Positions 1 through 6,040 of a stretch of 11,810 nucleotides of DNA are shown here, piece after piece. How positions within the stretch are numbered: position 1 is the first letter of the stretch; each line of letters starts with the position of its first letter. Source of the DNA: an uncultured Oscillospiraceae bacterium (GTDB lineage: Bacteria; Bacillota; Clostridia; Oscillospirales; Ruminococcaceae); contig URKR01000045.1 in NCBI GenBank assembly GCA_900548355.1, forward strand, positions 1 through 11,810. The letters run 5' to 3'. Made by a program: the position numbers and the translations under genes. Under the pieces are notes generated by a model, which worked only from the letters and a program-made list of their open reading frames with translations, ran no database searches and had not been told where the DNA came from.

Positions 1-884
1 CGGCCGCCTTCCCGGCGCGGGCCGCGCCCGCCCTTGCCATACCGCCCGTGCGGGCGGCGGCCGGCGCTTTCGCGGTCAGGCAGGTTGGAAGCGTCGGGGT
101 CGGTCGAATAGATCACCACACGGCGGTCGTTGCCTTCGCCCTTGCTTTCGCTGCGCACGCCTTCAATCGCCGAAACAGCGGTGTGGATGATATGCCGCTC
201 ATAGGGGTTCATCGGCTCCATTTCATAATAGCAGCCGGTGCGGATGACCCGCTCGGCAATGCGGCGGGCCAGCGCCTGGAGGTCGTCCTCCCGCTTGTTG
301 CGGTAACCGCCGACATCAATGCCAAGCTTGACATAGGGGCCTTCCATCCGGTTGACCACAAGCGAGGCCAGGTAGGAAAGGCTTTCCATTGTTTCGCCGC
401 GGCGGCCGATCAGCACGCCCATATGTTCGCCGCTGACCTTGAGAATCGTGGCTTCGCCCTTCTTGACAGCGGTGAAGGTGAAGTTTTTCGCCCCCATCAG
501 CTCAAAGATCGGGGTCAGGTACTCAACCGCAGCCTGCAGCTGCGGGTCGTCCGCAATGACAAGCGGGGTTTCGGCTTCCGGGGCGGGTTCCCCGGTTTCC
601 GGGGCAGCCGGGGCTTCCACGGCTTCCGGGGCGGCCGGGGTTTCCGGGGTTTCCGGGGCCGGCTGGGCCGCGGGCGCCTGCGGGGCGGCGGGGGCGGCCG
701 GGGCTTCCGGTTCGGCCACCTTCACCCGCACTTTGGCGGGGATGCTGCGGAACAGCTTGCGGGCAGGGAATTCCAGCACTTCATAGCTGACGCCGAGATC
801 ATCCCGGTCTACGCCGAGCGCGCGGCAGGCTGCTTCGAGGGCCTCCTCAACGGTTTTGGCGGTCATTTCAATTTCGCGCATCAT
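1..884 (-). CDS. jag: Jag (SpoIIIJ-associated) RNA-binding protein, 3' end cut by the window
   Basis: Reads from the ATG at 884 leftwards and is still open at base 1, giving 294 residues. Domain order: a Jag_N domain (about 1-57, with TVEEALEAA near 11-19), a low-complexity Pro/Ala/Glu linker (about 58-105), a KH domain (about 110-190, with [14 protein letters not shown] at 156-169) and an R3H domain (about 195-260, with the diagnostic Arg and His in ERHIIHTAV at 229-237). After about residue 265 the chain is a basic Gly/Arg tail. Family knowledge: Jag/KhpB-type proteins bind RNA and are encoded next to yidC/spoIIIJ in Firmicutes; they affect cell elongation and division in streptococci. The start is chosen because AGAGAGG lies 8 bases ahead of the ATG; the next codon is also ATG. 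The Ala/Pro-rich linker is longer than the short linker I expect in Bacillus Jag. Identification is firm; the function in this organism is inferred. Confidence 0.93.
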   Translation of the reverse strand, partial: MMREIEMTAKTVEEALEAACRALGVDRDDLGVSYEVLEFPARKLFRSIPAKVRVKVAEPEAPAAPAAPQAPAAQPAPETPETPAAPEAVEAPAAPETGEPAPEAETPLVIADDPQLQAAVEYLTPIFELMGAKNFTFTAVKKGEATILKVSGEHMGVLIGRRGETMESLSYLASLVVNRMEGPYVKLGIDVGGYRNKREDDLQALARRIAERVIRTGCYYEMEPMNPYERHIIHTAVSAIEGVRSESKGEGNDRRVVIYSTDPDASNLPDRESAGRRPHGRYGKGGRGPRREGG

Positions 885-935
885 AAACACATCCTCTCTA
901 TGACATACCCCTCAGGGGGCATTTTTCGTGATGGG

Positions 936-1055
936 GATCCCTTTTGCTTGTCTGCAGGGGCGGATGCAAGCATCCGCCCGCAAAAGCCTGCGCCGCCGCA
1001 AACCCGCGGGCCGATGCGAACATCCGCCCCTGCAGAAGGGTATCGCAAAGGGATC
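936..1055. repeat. Nested inverted-repeat element between yidC and jag
   Basis: A composite palindromic element fills this intergenic stretch. The perfect 16-bp arm TCTGCAGGGGCGGATG at 951-966 is inverted at 1021-1036. Outside it, GATCCCTTTTGC at 936-947 is inverted at 1045-1055 with a single missing T. Inside the left arm, GGGCGGATG at 958-966 pairs perfectly with 971-979 across a CAAG loop, and GGGCCGATG at 1008-1016 nearly pairs with 1021-1029 across CGAA. It can therefore fold either as one long stem or as two GGGCGGATG hairpins. No T-tract follows on the minus strand, so it is not a normal terminator, and no gene fits inside. It looks like a repetitive extragenic palindrome or small non-autonomous mobile element; copy number cannot be judged from here. 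Confidence 0.75.
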
Positions 1056-1079
1056 GCGCATTTTGTAACGTGGGCGTCG

Positions 1080-1110
1080 CGCTATGGGTGTATCGGATAC
1101 ATCCATAGCG
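1080..1110. repeat. Hairpin just downstream of yidC
   Basis: CGCTATGGGTGTATC at 1080-1094 is inverted at 1096-1110 with 14 of 15 bases matching (G-T in the plus-strand reading, A-C in the minus-strand reading). It starts 11 bases past the yidC stop and lacks a T-tract. It may protect the yidC 3' end or mark the edge of the neighbouring inverted-repeat element. Confidence 0.6.
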
Positions 1111-1121
1111 TGGCCCGGCGC

Positions 1122-2180
1122 TTACTCCGCTTTTTTGCGGCTGCGCTTCTTCTTGGGCTGCAGGGCCTCGCGCTCTTCGGGGGTCAGCGGGGTGGTGCGC
1201 TCGCCGGCGTACTTTTCGGCGTCGAGGGCGCGGGCGCGTTCCAGACGCAGCTTGTCCAGTTCGCGCTGGTTTACCTTCTTTTCCACCTTTTCGCCGTTTT
1301 CTTCCAGCGTCACCGTTGTGACCGCCTTTTTGGCGGCGCGCTTGGCGGCGAGCTCTGCCGCATATTCGGCCTTGAACTTGTCGGGGCTGTAGATCTTATA
1401 GGTCAGGAAGCTCTGGAAAACCTGGAACAGGTTGGAAGCGGTGTAGTACAGGCAGAAGCCGATCGGGGCCGAGAAGCAGAACCAGACGAACATCAGGTTC
1501 ATGACCCACATGGTGACCTTCATGCTGCCCTGCATCTGGCTGCCCATGCCGGAAAGCTTCTGGCTGATGCCGTAGGACAAGAACATCGTGGCGACAGCCA
1601 GGATCGGGAAGACGACAAGCGGGGTCAGCCGGAAGCCGGCGGTGCCGACCATATCGATGCCGAGGAAGGTGGTGTTGAAGCTCTGGAGCGAGGCGAGCTG
1701 GTCAGCCGAAAGCGCCGAGCAGGTCGCGCCGTCGTGGATCAGGCGGATCAGCTCGCTCTGGATATAGGTGGCCGAAGCGCCGCCGATGCCAAGTTCCTCC
1801 GCCGCCGCGGTGATTACGTTGACAGGGATGCCGAGGATGTACTGCACCGGGCGGTAGACGACCTCGATGATGCCGACCATCACAAGCAGGTTGAGGATTA
1901 TCGGCAGACAGCCCGATATCGGGTTGTAGCCGTACTCCTGCTGGATTTTGAGCAGTTCTTCGCTCTGTTTTTCTTTGTTGTTCTTGTACTTTTCCTGGAT
2001 TTCGGCCATCAGCGGCTGGTAAACCGACATCTTGGCCGTGGATTTCTGCTGCTTGATGGCCAGCGGCAGCAAAAGCAGGCGGACGAGCACGGTGAAGACG
2101 ATCATCGTGACGGCGTAGTTGGGGATCAGCTGATACAGCAGCGCCATCAGCGGTCCCAGGATAAATGCGAGAAAACCCAT
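1122..2180 (-). CDS. yidC: Membrane protein insertase YidC/Oxa1 (SpoIIIJ type)
   Basis: 352 residues, the size of the Gram-positive YidC class that lacks the large periplasmic domain of E. coli YidC. It inserts proteins into the cytoplasmic membrane, alone or with SecYEG. The first core helix carries the conserved groove Arg at 34 (FTVLVRLLLLPLAIKQQKS at 29-47), followed by a charged cytoplasmic hairpin (about 48-85, EKYKNNKEKQ at 63-72), the NPISGCLPI motif at 86-94, and further helices at about 95-110, 185-205, 222-240 and 240-260. The last 90 residues are a highly charged Lys/Arg/Glu tail, typical of the ribosome-facing end. An N-terminal lipobox, common in Bacillus SpoIIIJ, is not visible: no Cys follows the first hydrophobic stretch. 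The ribosome binding site is weak (GGAA about 5 bases before ATG). It follows yidD and precedes jag, the usual operon order. Confidence 0.96.
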   Translation of the reverse strand: MGFLAFILGPLMALLYQLIPNYAVTMIVFTVLVRLLLLPLAIKQQKSTAKMSVYQPLMAEIQEKYKNNKEKQSEELLKIQQEYGYNPISGCLPIILNLLVMVGIIEVVYRPVQYILGIPVNVITAAAEELGIGGASATYIQSELIRLIHDGATCSALSADQLASLQSFNTTFLGIDMVGTAGFRLTPLVVFPILAVATMFLSYGISQKLSGMGSQMQGSMKVTMWVMNLMFVWFCFSAPIGFCLYYTASNLFQVFQSFLTYKIYSPDKFKAEYAAELAAKRAAKKAVTTVTLEENGEKVEKKVNQRELDKLRLERARALDAEKYAGERTTPLTPEEREALQPKKKRSRKKAE

Positions 2181-2234
2181 AGTCGTTCCATTCCGTCCCG
2201 TCTGCGCCCGGAACTTAAGTTTATTTTATCGAAG

Positions 2235-2259
2235 GTCCTCCCCGCGCAGGGGGAAGGAC
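2235..2259. repeat. Short hairpin in the yidD-yidC gap
   Basis: GTCCTCCCC at 2235-2243 pairs with GGGGAAGGAC at 2250-2259 with one bulged base. In the minus-strand transcript it is followed by an A/T-rich stretch without a run of T, so it is not a convincing terminator; it may be an mRNA processing or stability element ahead of yidC. Confidence 0.4.
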
Positions 2260-2274
2260 ATGAGAAGCGAATTA

Positions 2275-2305
2275 AGAAAGAATACAGCGGCGCGCCATTC
2301 TTTCT
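2275..2305 (-). terminator. Possible weak terminator or 3' hairpin after yidD
   Basis: AGAAAGAAT at 2275-2283 is perfectly inverted at 2297-2305 across a 13-base loop that itself contains GGCGCGCC. In the minus-strand RNA the 3' arm is U-rich (AUUCUUUCUUAAUU), giving a poor intrinsic-terminator shape 10 bases past the yidD stop. The stem is A/T-rich and the U-run is interrupted, so it would at most attenuate readthrough into yidC. Confidence 0.35.
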
Positions 2306-2315
2306 GCGGCGGCTG

Positions 2316-2573
2316 CTACTGCGGCCGCGTCAGCCGCCTTGCCGGGTTGACCCAGCGGCCTTTTTCCGGCACGGGGTCGTAGCCGAATTTGCCGAAAGGG
2401 TTGCAGCGCAAGATCCGCCACAGCGCCAGCAGCCCGCCTTTGAGGGCCCCATGGGTGGCGAGCGCCTGGGCGGCATACTCGCTGCAGGTGGGGACAAACC
2501 GGCAGTGGTGCCCCAGATGCGGGCTGATCCACCGCTGGTACGCGCGGATCAGCGCAATCAGCAGCCGGGTCAT
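2316..2573 (-). CDS. yidD: Membrane protein insertion efficiency factor YidD
   Basis: 85 residues, the normal size for this small family. The signature [11 protein letters not shown] at 24-34 and RILRCNPFG at 53-61 followed by GYDPVP at 64-69 are all present, with Cys at 24, 30 and 57; an amphipathic N-terminus ([14 protein letters not shown]) matches the family start. YidD is thought to act at the inner face of the membrane near YidC and aid insertion of membrane proteins; in E. coli its loss has mild effects. The ATG overlaps the rnpA stop as ATGA, and the only purine-rich stretch (GAAGG) abuts the start codon, so translation probably depends on coupling to rnpA. A second frame over the same bases is a shadow. 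Confidence 0.95.
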   Translation of the reverse strand: MTRLLIALIRAYQRWISPHLGHHCRFVPTCSEYAAQALATHGALKGGLLALWRILRCNPFGKFGYDPVPEKGRWVNPARRLTRPQ

Positions 2574-2917
2574 CCTTCGCGGGCACGGTCCGGCAGGCCG
2601 GCGCGCTGCAAAAGCGCCGCCAGCGTGCGGCTGACCTGGGTGCTTTTGAGGTGGGGCGTGCGGGCGCGCGCCACCAAGATTATATCATATCCGCCGCAAT
2701 TTGGCGAGAGGTGTTCCGCCAAAGCCGCACGCATCACCCGCCGGGCACGGTTGCGCTGCACGGCGCCGCCGACCTTTTTGGTCGCGGTCAGGCCGATGCG
2801 CGGGGCGCCCAGCCGGTTTTTGGCCACATACAGCACAAGGTGCGGGTGCACATAACTTTTGCCGCGGGCATAGATCCGGGTAAAATCCCGGTTTTTGTTC
2901 AAAACTCGGTAACGCAT
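2570..2917 (-). CDS. rnpA: Ribonuclease P protein component
   Basis: 115 residues. It binds the RNase P RNA and supports 5' maturation of tRNAs. The signature RNR motif is seen at 55-57 within [20 protein letters not shown] (48-67), preceded by the N-terminal [12 protein letters not shown] (10-21) that contacts precursor tRNA leaders. The ATG at 2917 is preferred over the in-frame ATG at 2950 because AAAGGA stands about 8 bases ahead of 2917 and because the family begins at about this point; the upstream 11 residues are not family-like. It ends in a 4-nt overlap with yidD. A strong terminator separates it from rpmH, so expression depends on readthrough or on a promoter I could not identify. 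Confidence 0.95.
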   Translation of the reverse strand: MRYRVLNKNRDFTRIYARGKSYVHPHLVLYVAKNRLGAPRIGLTATKKVGGAVQRNRARRVMRAALAEHLSPNCGGYDIILVARARTPHLKSTQVSRTLAALLQRAGLPDRAREG

Positions 2918-2982
2918 GGTTTGTTCCTTTGCGGGGATGGATGGCTGCAAGCGAGGGGTTCGATTTCCTGGTACATCCTAGC

Positions 2983-3016
2983 AAAAAAGGCCACTGAAAC
3001 CAGTTTCAGCGGCCTT
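2983..3016 (-). terminator. Intrinsic terminator between rpmH and rnpA
   Basis: On the minus strand a 14-bp stem, AAGGCCGCTGAAAC with GTTTCAGTGGCCTT, is broken only by one G-U wobble. It has a 2-base loop in the drawn form (opening to 4 or more in practice) and runs straight into TTTTTT. It lies 24 bases after the rpmH stop. It should limit transcription from the strong rpmH promoter into rnpA-yidD-yidC-jag. Confidence 0.85.
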
Positions 3017-3039
3017 CGTGCAATCTTTGGGTGCCTTGC

Positions 3040-3174
3040 TCAGACAGTCAGGCTCTTGCGGCCCTTGGCGCGGCGGCGGGCAATGACCTTGCGGCCGTTC
3101 TTGCTGGCCATGCGCTTCAGAAAGCCATGAACGCGGCTGCGCTGACGCTTCTTGGGCTGGAAAGTCTGTTTCAT
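3040..3174 (-). CDS. rpmH: 50S ribosomal protein L34
   Basis: 44 residues, the standard length for L34. It begins [12 protein letters not shown] and carries the family core [16 protein letters not shown] (15-30) and [11 protein letters not shown] (32-42). It is a very basic protein of the large ribosomal subunit. GGAGG lies 8-9 bases ahead of the ATG. It is the first gene of the rpmH-rnpA-yidD-yidC-jag series, with its own strong promoter upstream and a terminator directly downstream. dnaA, the common divergent neighbour of rpmH, is not present here. Confidence 0.97.
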   Translation of the reverse strand: MKQTFQPKKRQRSRVHGFLKRMASKNGRKVIARRRAKGRKSLTV

Positions 3175-3262
3175 CTCGCTTTTCCTCCTTTGTGCGGTAA
3201 TTCCCCATTCGTGGGCGTTGTCTCGGCAATGCCCATGCTCGGGGGCAGCCTTGCAGGCTATA

Positions 3263-3292
3263 ATTATACTAGAATCAGCCCGGGTTTGTCAA
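3263..3292 (-). promoter_or_regulatory. Promoter of rpmH
   Basis: Perfect consensus boxes on the minus strand: TTGACA (3292-3287) and TATAAT (3268-3263) with an 18-bp spacer; transcription should start near 3256. The leader of roughly 80 bases holds a small AGCCT/AGGCT inverted repeat at the start point (3247-3259). GCCCGGG and CCCGGGC flank the -35 box (3278-3284 and 3294-3300). Confidence 0.88.
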
Positions 3293-3344
3293 GGCCCGGG
3301 CCGGAAAAAAAGCGAAAATATGAAAAAATCTTCCACCCGGCGCC

Positions 3345-4169
3345 TCAGCGCCCGCCCAGCACCCAGAACGCGACCGCCGCAGCCGCGCCGACGTTGAGCG
3401 AATCCACGCCGGGGCGCATCGGGATGCGCAGCGTGTAATCACAGGCGGCGATTGTCTCAGGCAGCAGGCCGTCCCCTTCTGTGCCAAGCAGCAGCGCAAG
3501 CTTCGGCAGCGCGGCAATGGCGGCGTCCCCTATGGGGCGCGCGTCGTCCCGCAGGGCGAGCGCTGCCGTCGCAAAGCCAAGCGCGCGCAGTTCGGCAAGG
3601 CCGGCTGCCGGCCAGGCATGGACATCCTGCCCGAGCCGCGCCCAGGGCAGGCGCAGCACATGCCCCATGCTGACCCGCAGCGCGCGGCGGCACAGCGGGT
3701 CACAGCAGGCCGGGCTGAGCAGCACGCCGTCTATACCAAGCGCAGCGGCCGAGCGGAAAATAGCGCCGACATTTGTTGCATCGACAATGTTTTCCAGCAC
3801 CGCAAGCCGCCGGGCGTTTTGGGCGACATCGGCCGCCGTGCGCGGGGCGGGTCGCGCCATGGCGCAGAGCACGCCGCGGGTCAGGGTATAGCCGGTCAGT
3901 GCGGCAAGCAGCTCACGCGGGCCGGTGTAGACCGGCACCCCTTCGCACCGGGCCACCACCCCCGCGCCCGGGCCTTCCAGCTGGCGGCGCTCCATCAGCA
4001 GCGCCAGCGGGGTGCAGCCGGCGTCCAGCGCAAGGTGGATCACCTTGGGGCTTTCGGCCACAAAAACGCCGGTCGCGGCTTCCTGCCGGCGGCGCAGCTG
4101 GGTATCGGTAAGCCGCGCAAACAGGTCAAGCGCGGGGTCGTTCAGATCAGTCAGTTCATGGATGGGCAT
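3345..4169 (-). CDS. SpoU/TrmH-family (SPOUT) RNA 2'-O-ribose methyltransferase
   Basis: 274 residues. An N-terminal substrate-binding-like domain (about 1-105; QEAATGVFVAESPKVI at 29-44 resembles the L30e-like part) precedes a SPOUT catalytic domain. All three family motifs are visible: motif 1 NVGAIFRSAAALG at 133-145 with the catalytic Arg 139, motif 2 LLLGTEGDGL at 226-235 and motif 3 IPMRPGVDSLNVGAAAAV at 249-266. It should transfer a methyl group from S-adenosylmethionine to a ribose 2'-OH in rRNA or tRNA; the exact nucleotide cannot be told from sequence alone, so no symbol is given. GAAAGG about 8 bases ahead of the ATG supports the start. It lies 61 bases behind the HD-domain gene and is probably co-transcribed with it. 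Confidence 0.9.
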   Translation of the reverse strand: MPIHELTDLNDPALDLFARLTDTQLRRRQEAATGVFVAESPKVIHLALDAGCTPLALLMERRQLEGPGAGVVARCEGVPVYTGPRELLAALTGYTLTRGVLCAMARPAPRTAADVAQNARRLAVLENIVDATNVGAIFRSAAALGIDGVLLSPACCDPLCRRALRVSMGHVLRLPWARLGQDVHAWPAAGLAELRALGFATAALALRDDARPIGDAAIAALPKLALLLGTEGDGLLPETIAACDYTLRIPMRPGVDSLNVGAAAAVAFWVLGGR

Positions 4170-4230
4170 GGCGGGGCCTTTCGGGTTGGTGTTTCGGGCG
4201 TATGCGGCCCCTTGCCGGCGGAAACGGCGG

Positions 4231-4710
4231 TCACGCGCCGGCGCGCGCCATCCGCCGGCGGGCGGGGGTCATCGCCATCTCCTGCACGGCGCAGAGCTTG
4301 TCGGCCAGGCAGACGAGCCAGGCTTCACGGCTGCGGGGCGGCAGCGGGGTCAGCGGGAACATATGGTGCAGGATGATATCCCGCTCGCGGTCGGTCAGTT
4401 CCCAATCCGCCGCGGCGTTTTCCAGCGCGCGGCGCGGATGGGTGAAACCATGCAGCCGGTGGCTGGGGTCTTTATCGTGCCAATCGTAGAGGAAATAATC
4501 GTGCAGCAGCGCGCCGCGCACCAGCGCCGCGCGGTCCACTGCCAACCCCATGGCGTCGGCCAGGCGGCAGCTGAGCGCCGCCACCCGGACGCAATGTGCA
4601 TACACCGTAACCCCGCCATGCTGGTAAAACCGGCGGGTGCGTGCGTAACGGCCTTCGCGCTCCAGCTGCGCGGCGGTGCGGGTGATTGCGGTCAAAGACC
4701 CATTGTGCAT
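4231..4710 (-). CDS. Small HD-domain phosphohydrolase
   Basis: 159 residues. Metal-binding residues of the HD superfamily are seen in order: H39 (VYAHCVRV), H70-D71 (ALLHDYFLYDW), the HPRRALENAA stretch with H91, the H115-H116 pair before MFPLTP, and D137 in LADK. It therefore looks like a complete metal-dependent phosphohydrolase, but the substrate (nucleotide, cyclic nucleotide or other) is not identifiable. The family resembles the uncharacterised single-domain HD proteins common in Clostridia. The ATG at 4710 is chosen over the in-frame one at 4866 because AGGGAGG lies 7-8 bases ahead of it and the extra residues would cover the promoter. The SPOUT methyltransferase follows 61 bases downstream. 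Confidence 0.85.
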   Translation of the reverse strand: MHNGSLTAITRTAAQLEREGRYARTRRFYQHGGVTVYAHCVRVAALSCRLADAMGLAVDRAALVRGALLHDYFLYDWHDKDPSHRLHGFTHPRRALENAAADWELTDRERDIILHHMFPLTPLPPRSREAWLVCLADKLCAVQEMAMTPARRRMARAGA

Positions 4711-4771
4711 GCCAGATCCTCCCTGAAAGTTAGGCGTTGTATCCGTACGGGGTTTTGCCCCCCCACCTTTT

Positions 4772-4799
4772 ATTATACCAGACCCGGGTGAATCGGCAA
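4772..4799 (-). promoter_or_regulatory. Promoter of the HD-domain / SPOUT methyltransferase unit
   Basis: Minus-strand TTGCCG (4799-4794), 16-bp spacer, perfect TATAAT (4777-4772). The start point would be near 4765, leaving a leader of about 55 bases with a G-run followed by CAAAACCCC, which can form a weak hairpin, ahead of the ribosome binding site. Confidence 0.75.
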
Positions 4800-4849
4800 G
4801 GCAAATTTGTGTAAATTCTTTGTGAATACGCGCTTTTTGGCGCCGGTTT

Positions 4850-5830
4850 TCAGCTGAACATGACAACGTCGTCCAGCGGCTTTTCGGCCTTTTCCACCTT
4901 GATCGCGCTCAGCACCGGGCCGGTGGAATCGGGGGTCTGGCCTTTGTAAATCGGGTGGAATTTCAGGTTGAGCTTGGCGGTCAGGGTGATCCAGTCCCGC
5001 TGCTGGAGGGTCTTGTACTCCGCATATTTGCAGGGGAACCCGACAAACTGGATGTCCTGCACGCAGCAGGTCATCGCGAAGCGGCCGGGCACAAAGCTGT
5101 CCTTGCCCGCGCGCGGGGTCTGGCAGACCTGCGCAAGGAAGCGAACCGTCTTGCCGTTGTATTTTTCGGGGTCGTCCATGCAGTCCATATAAAAGACGCC
5201 GAAAAACTCCGCCGGGATGTCAATGACGGGCGCCTCCACATCGAAGGGCAGCGGATCGGGGATATCGTCATAGGCGACCGAGCCGTCGCCGAATTCGTAG
5301 GCAATGTCGCAGCGGCGGCTGGCCTGGCGGACAAGTTTGTGGATCAGCTGGCGGGAATCGTCGTCGTTGACCTTTTCGGCCCGGTTGACAACAAGCAGCT
5401 CGCTTGCGCGCAGCTTATCCAGCAGCAGCGCCCGCATCGCATTGTCGCCGGCATAGGTTTTGATCGTTGTGCCGTCGGCAGTGGCCAGGCACTGATAGAT
5501 GACCCAGTGCGCGGGCAGCGCATCGGCCAGGTCCTGCAGCAGCCACATGCCGTTATACTCCACAATCACCCGGCCGCAGTTGCTCTTTTTTTCAAGTTCC
5601 AGCAGGCGGGCTTCGGTGAGCTGGGCCTTGTCCTCAATCGTGGCGACGGTCACGCCGCCGAAGGCGAAGCGGTCGGGGTCGTATTCCTCCTCGCCTTCCT
5701 CACAGACAAGCAGCAGGGTCTTATCGCCCGAATCAAACTGCGGGTCCTCCATGGTTTCCTGAATGAATTTGGTTTTGCCGCTTTCCAGCATGCCGACAAA
5801 AAGGTAAACGGGGATCTGTTTGCGTGCCAT
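4850..5830 (-). CDS. G3E-class (CobW-like) P-loop GTPase with a DUF1980/YcgQ-like C-terminal domain
   Basis: 326 residues. Residues 1-185 form a G3E-like nucleotide-binding domain: Walker A GMLESGKT at 13-20, a Walker-B-like VIVEYNGM at 88-95 equivalent to the IEPSG segment of COG0523 proteins, and NRAE at 149-152 where the G4 NKxD motif should be. The CxCC metal motif of canonical COG0523 proteins is missing. Residues 203-326 resemble the C-terminal part of YcgQ/TIGR03943 proteins: DDPEKYNGKTVRFLAQV (219-235), GRFAMTCCVQD (249-259) with a Cys pair, then WITLTAKL (280-287). YcgQ is paired with the permease YcgR in Bacillus; a permease subunit is not visible here. The ATG at 5830 has AGGAGG 9 bases ahead and starts right before the P-loop strand; a longer frame to 5983 is not supported. 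A role in metal trafficking is inferred. Confidence 0.8.
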   Translation of the reverse strand: MARKQIPVYLFVGMLESGKTKFIQETMEDPQFDSGDKTLLLVCEEGEEEYDPDRFAFGGVTVATIEDKAQLTEARLLELEKKSNCGRVIVEYNGMWLLQDLADALPAHWVIYQCLATADGTTIKTYAGDNAMRALLLDKLRASELLVVNRAEKVNDDDSRQLIHKLVRQASRRCDIAYEFGDGSVAYDDIPDPLPFDVEAPVIDIPAEFFGVFYMDCMDDPEKYNGKTVRFLAQVCQTPRAGKDSFVPGRFAMTCCVQDIQFVGFPCKYAEYKTLQQRDWITLTAKLNLKFHPIYKGQTPDSTGPVLSAIKVEKAEKPLDDVVMFS

Positions 5831-5879
5831 AGGAACTATCCTCCTGGGGGATGTGTGAGAGTGTAAAATCCTGGTAGAT

Positions 5880-5898
5880 CGGCGGCGTGTGGCCGCCG
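5880..5898. repeat. GC hairpin in the leader of the CobW-like gene
   Basis: CGGCGGC at 5880-5886 pairs perfectly with 5892-5898 over a 5-base loop, about 50 bases upstream of the CobW-like start. No T-tract follows. The rest of 5831-6040 holds no gene and no promoter I trust, so the GTPase may be read from the upstream membrane-protein gene. Confidence 0.5.
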
Positions 5899-6040
5899 CA
5901 GAAATATTGCCCAAAAATGCAGGTTGGAATTTGTACAGATTGCGGCCGGGGCGGTCTGCGGCGGGGCAGGGTTCCCGGGGCAATCCGGCATCGTCCCCTG
6001 CGCACGGCGTGGCAAGGGCCCGCGGCCAAACCGCTTTTTC

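Noticed and set aside
48..2855. A 935-codon plus-strand open frame across the left end
   Set aside because: It is antisense to jag, yidC, yidD and rnpA, all of which carry clear family motifs. It has no ribosome binding site and a low-complexity composition typical of high-GC shadows.
3301..3360. A terminator at the end of the SPOUT methyltransferase gene (GGCGC hairpin followed later by T6)
   Set aside because: The stem is only 5 bp, overlaps the stop codon and is 9 bases away from the T-run, so it is too weak to call.
4801..4850. Terminator after the CobW-like gene
   Set aside because: Only a 4-bp GCGC stem with an A-rich loop and no T-tract on the minus strand.
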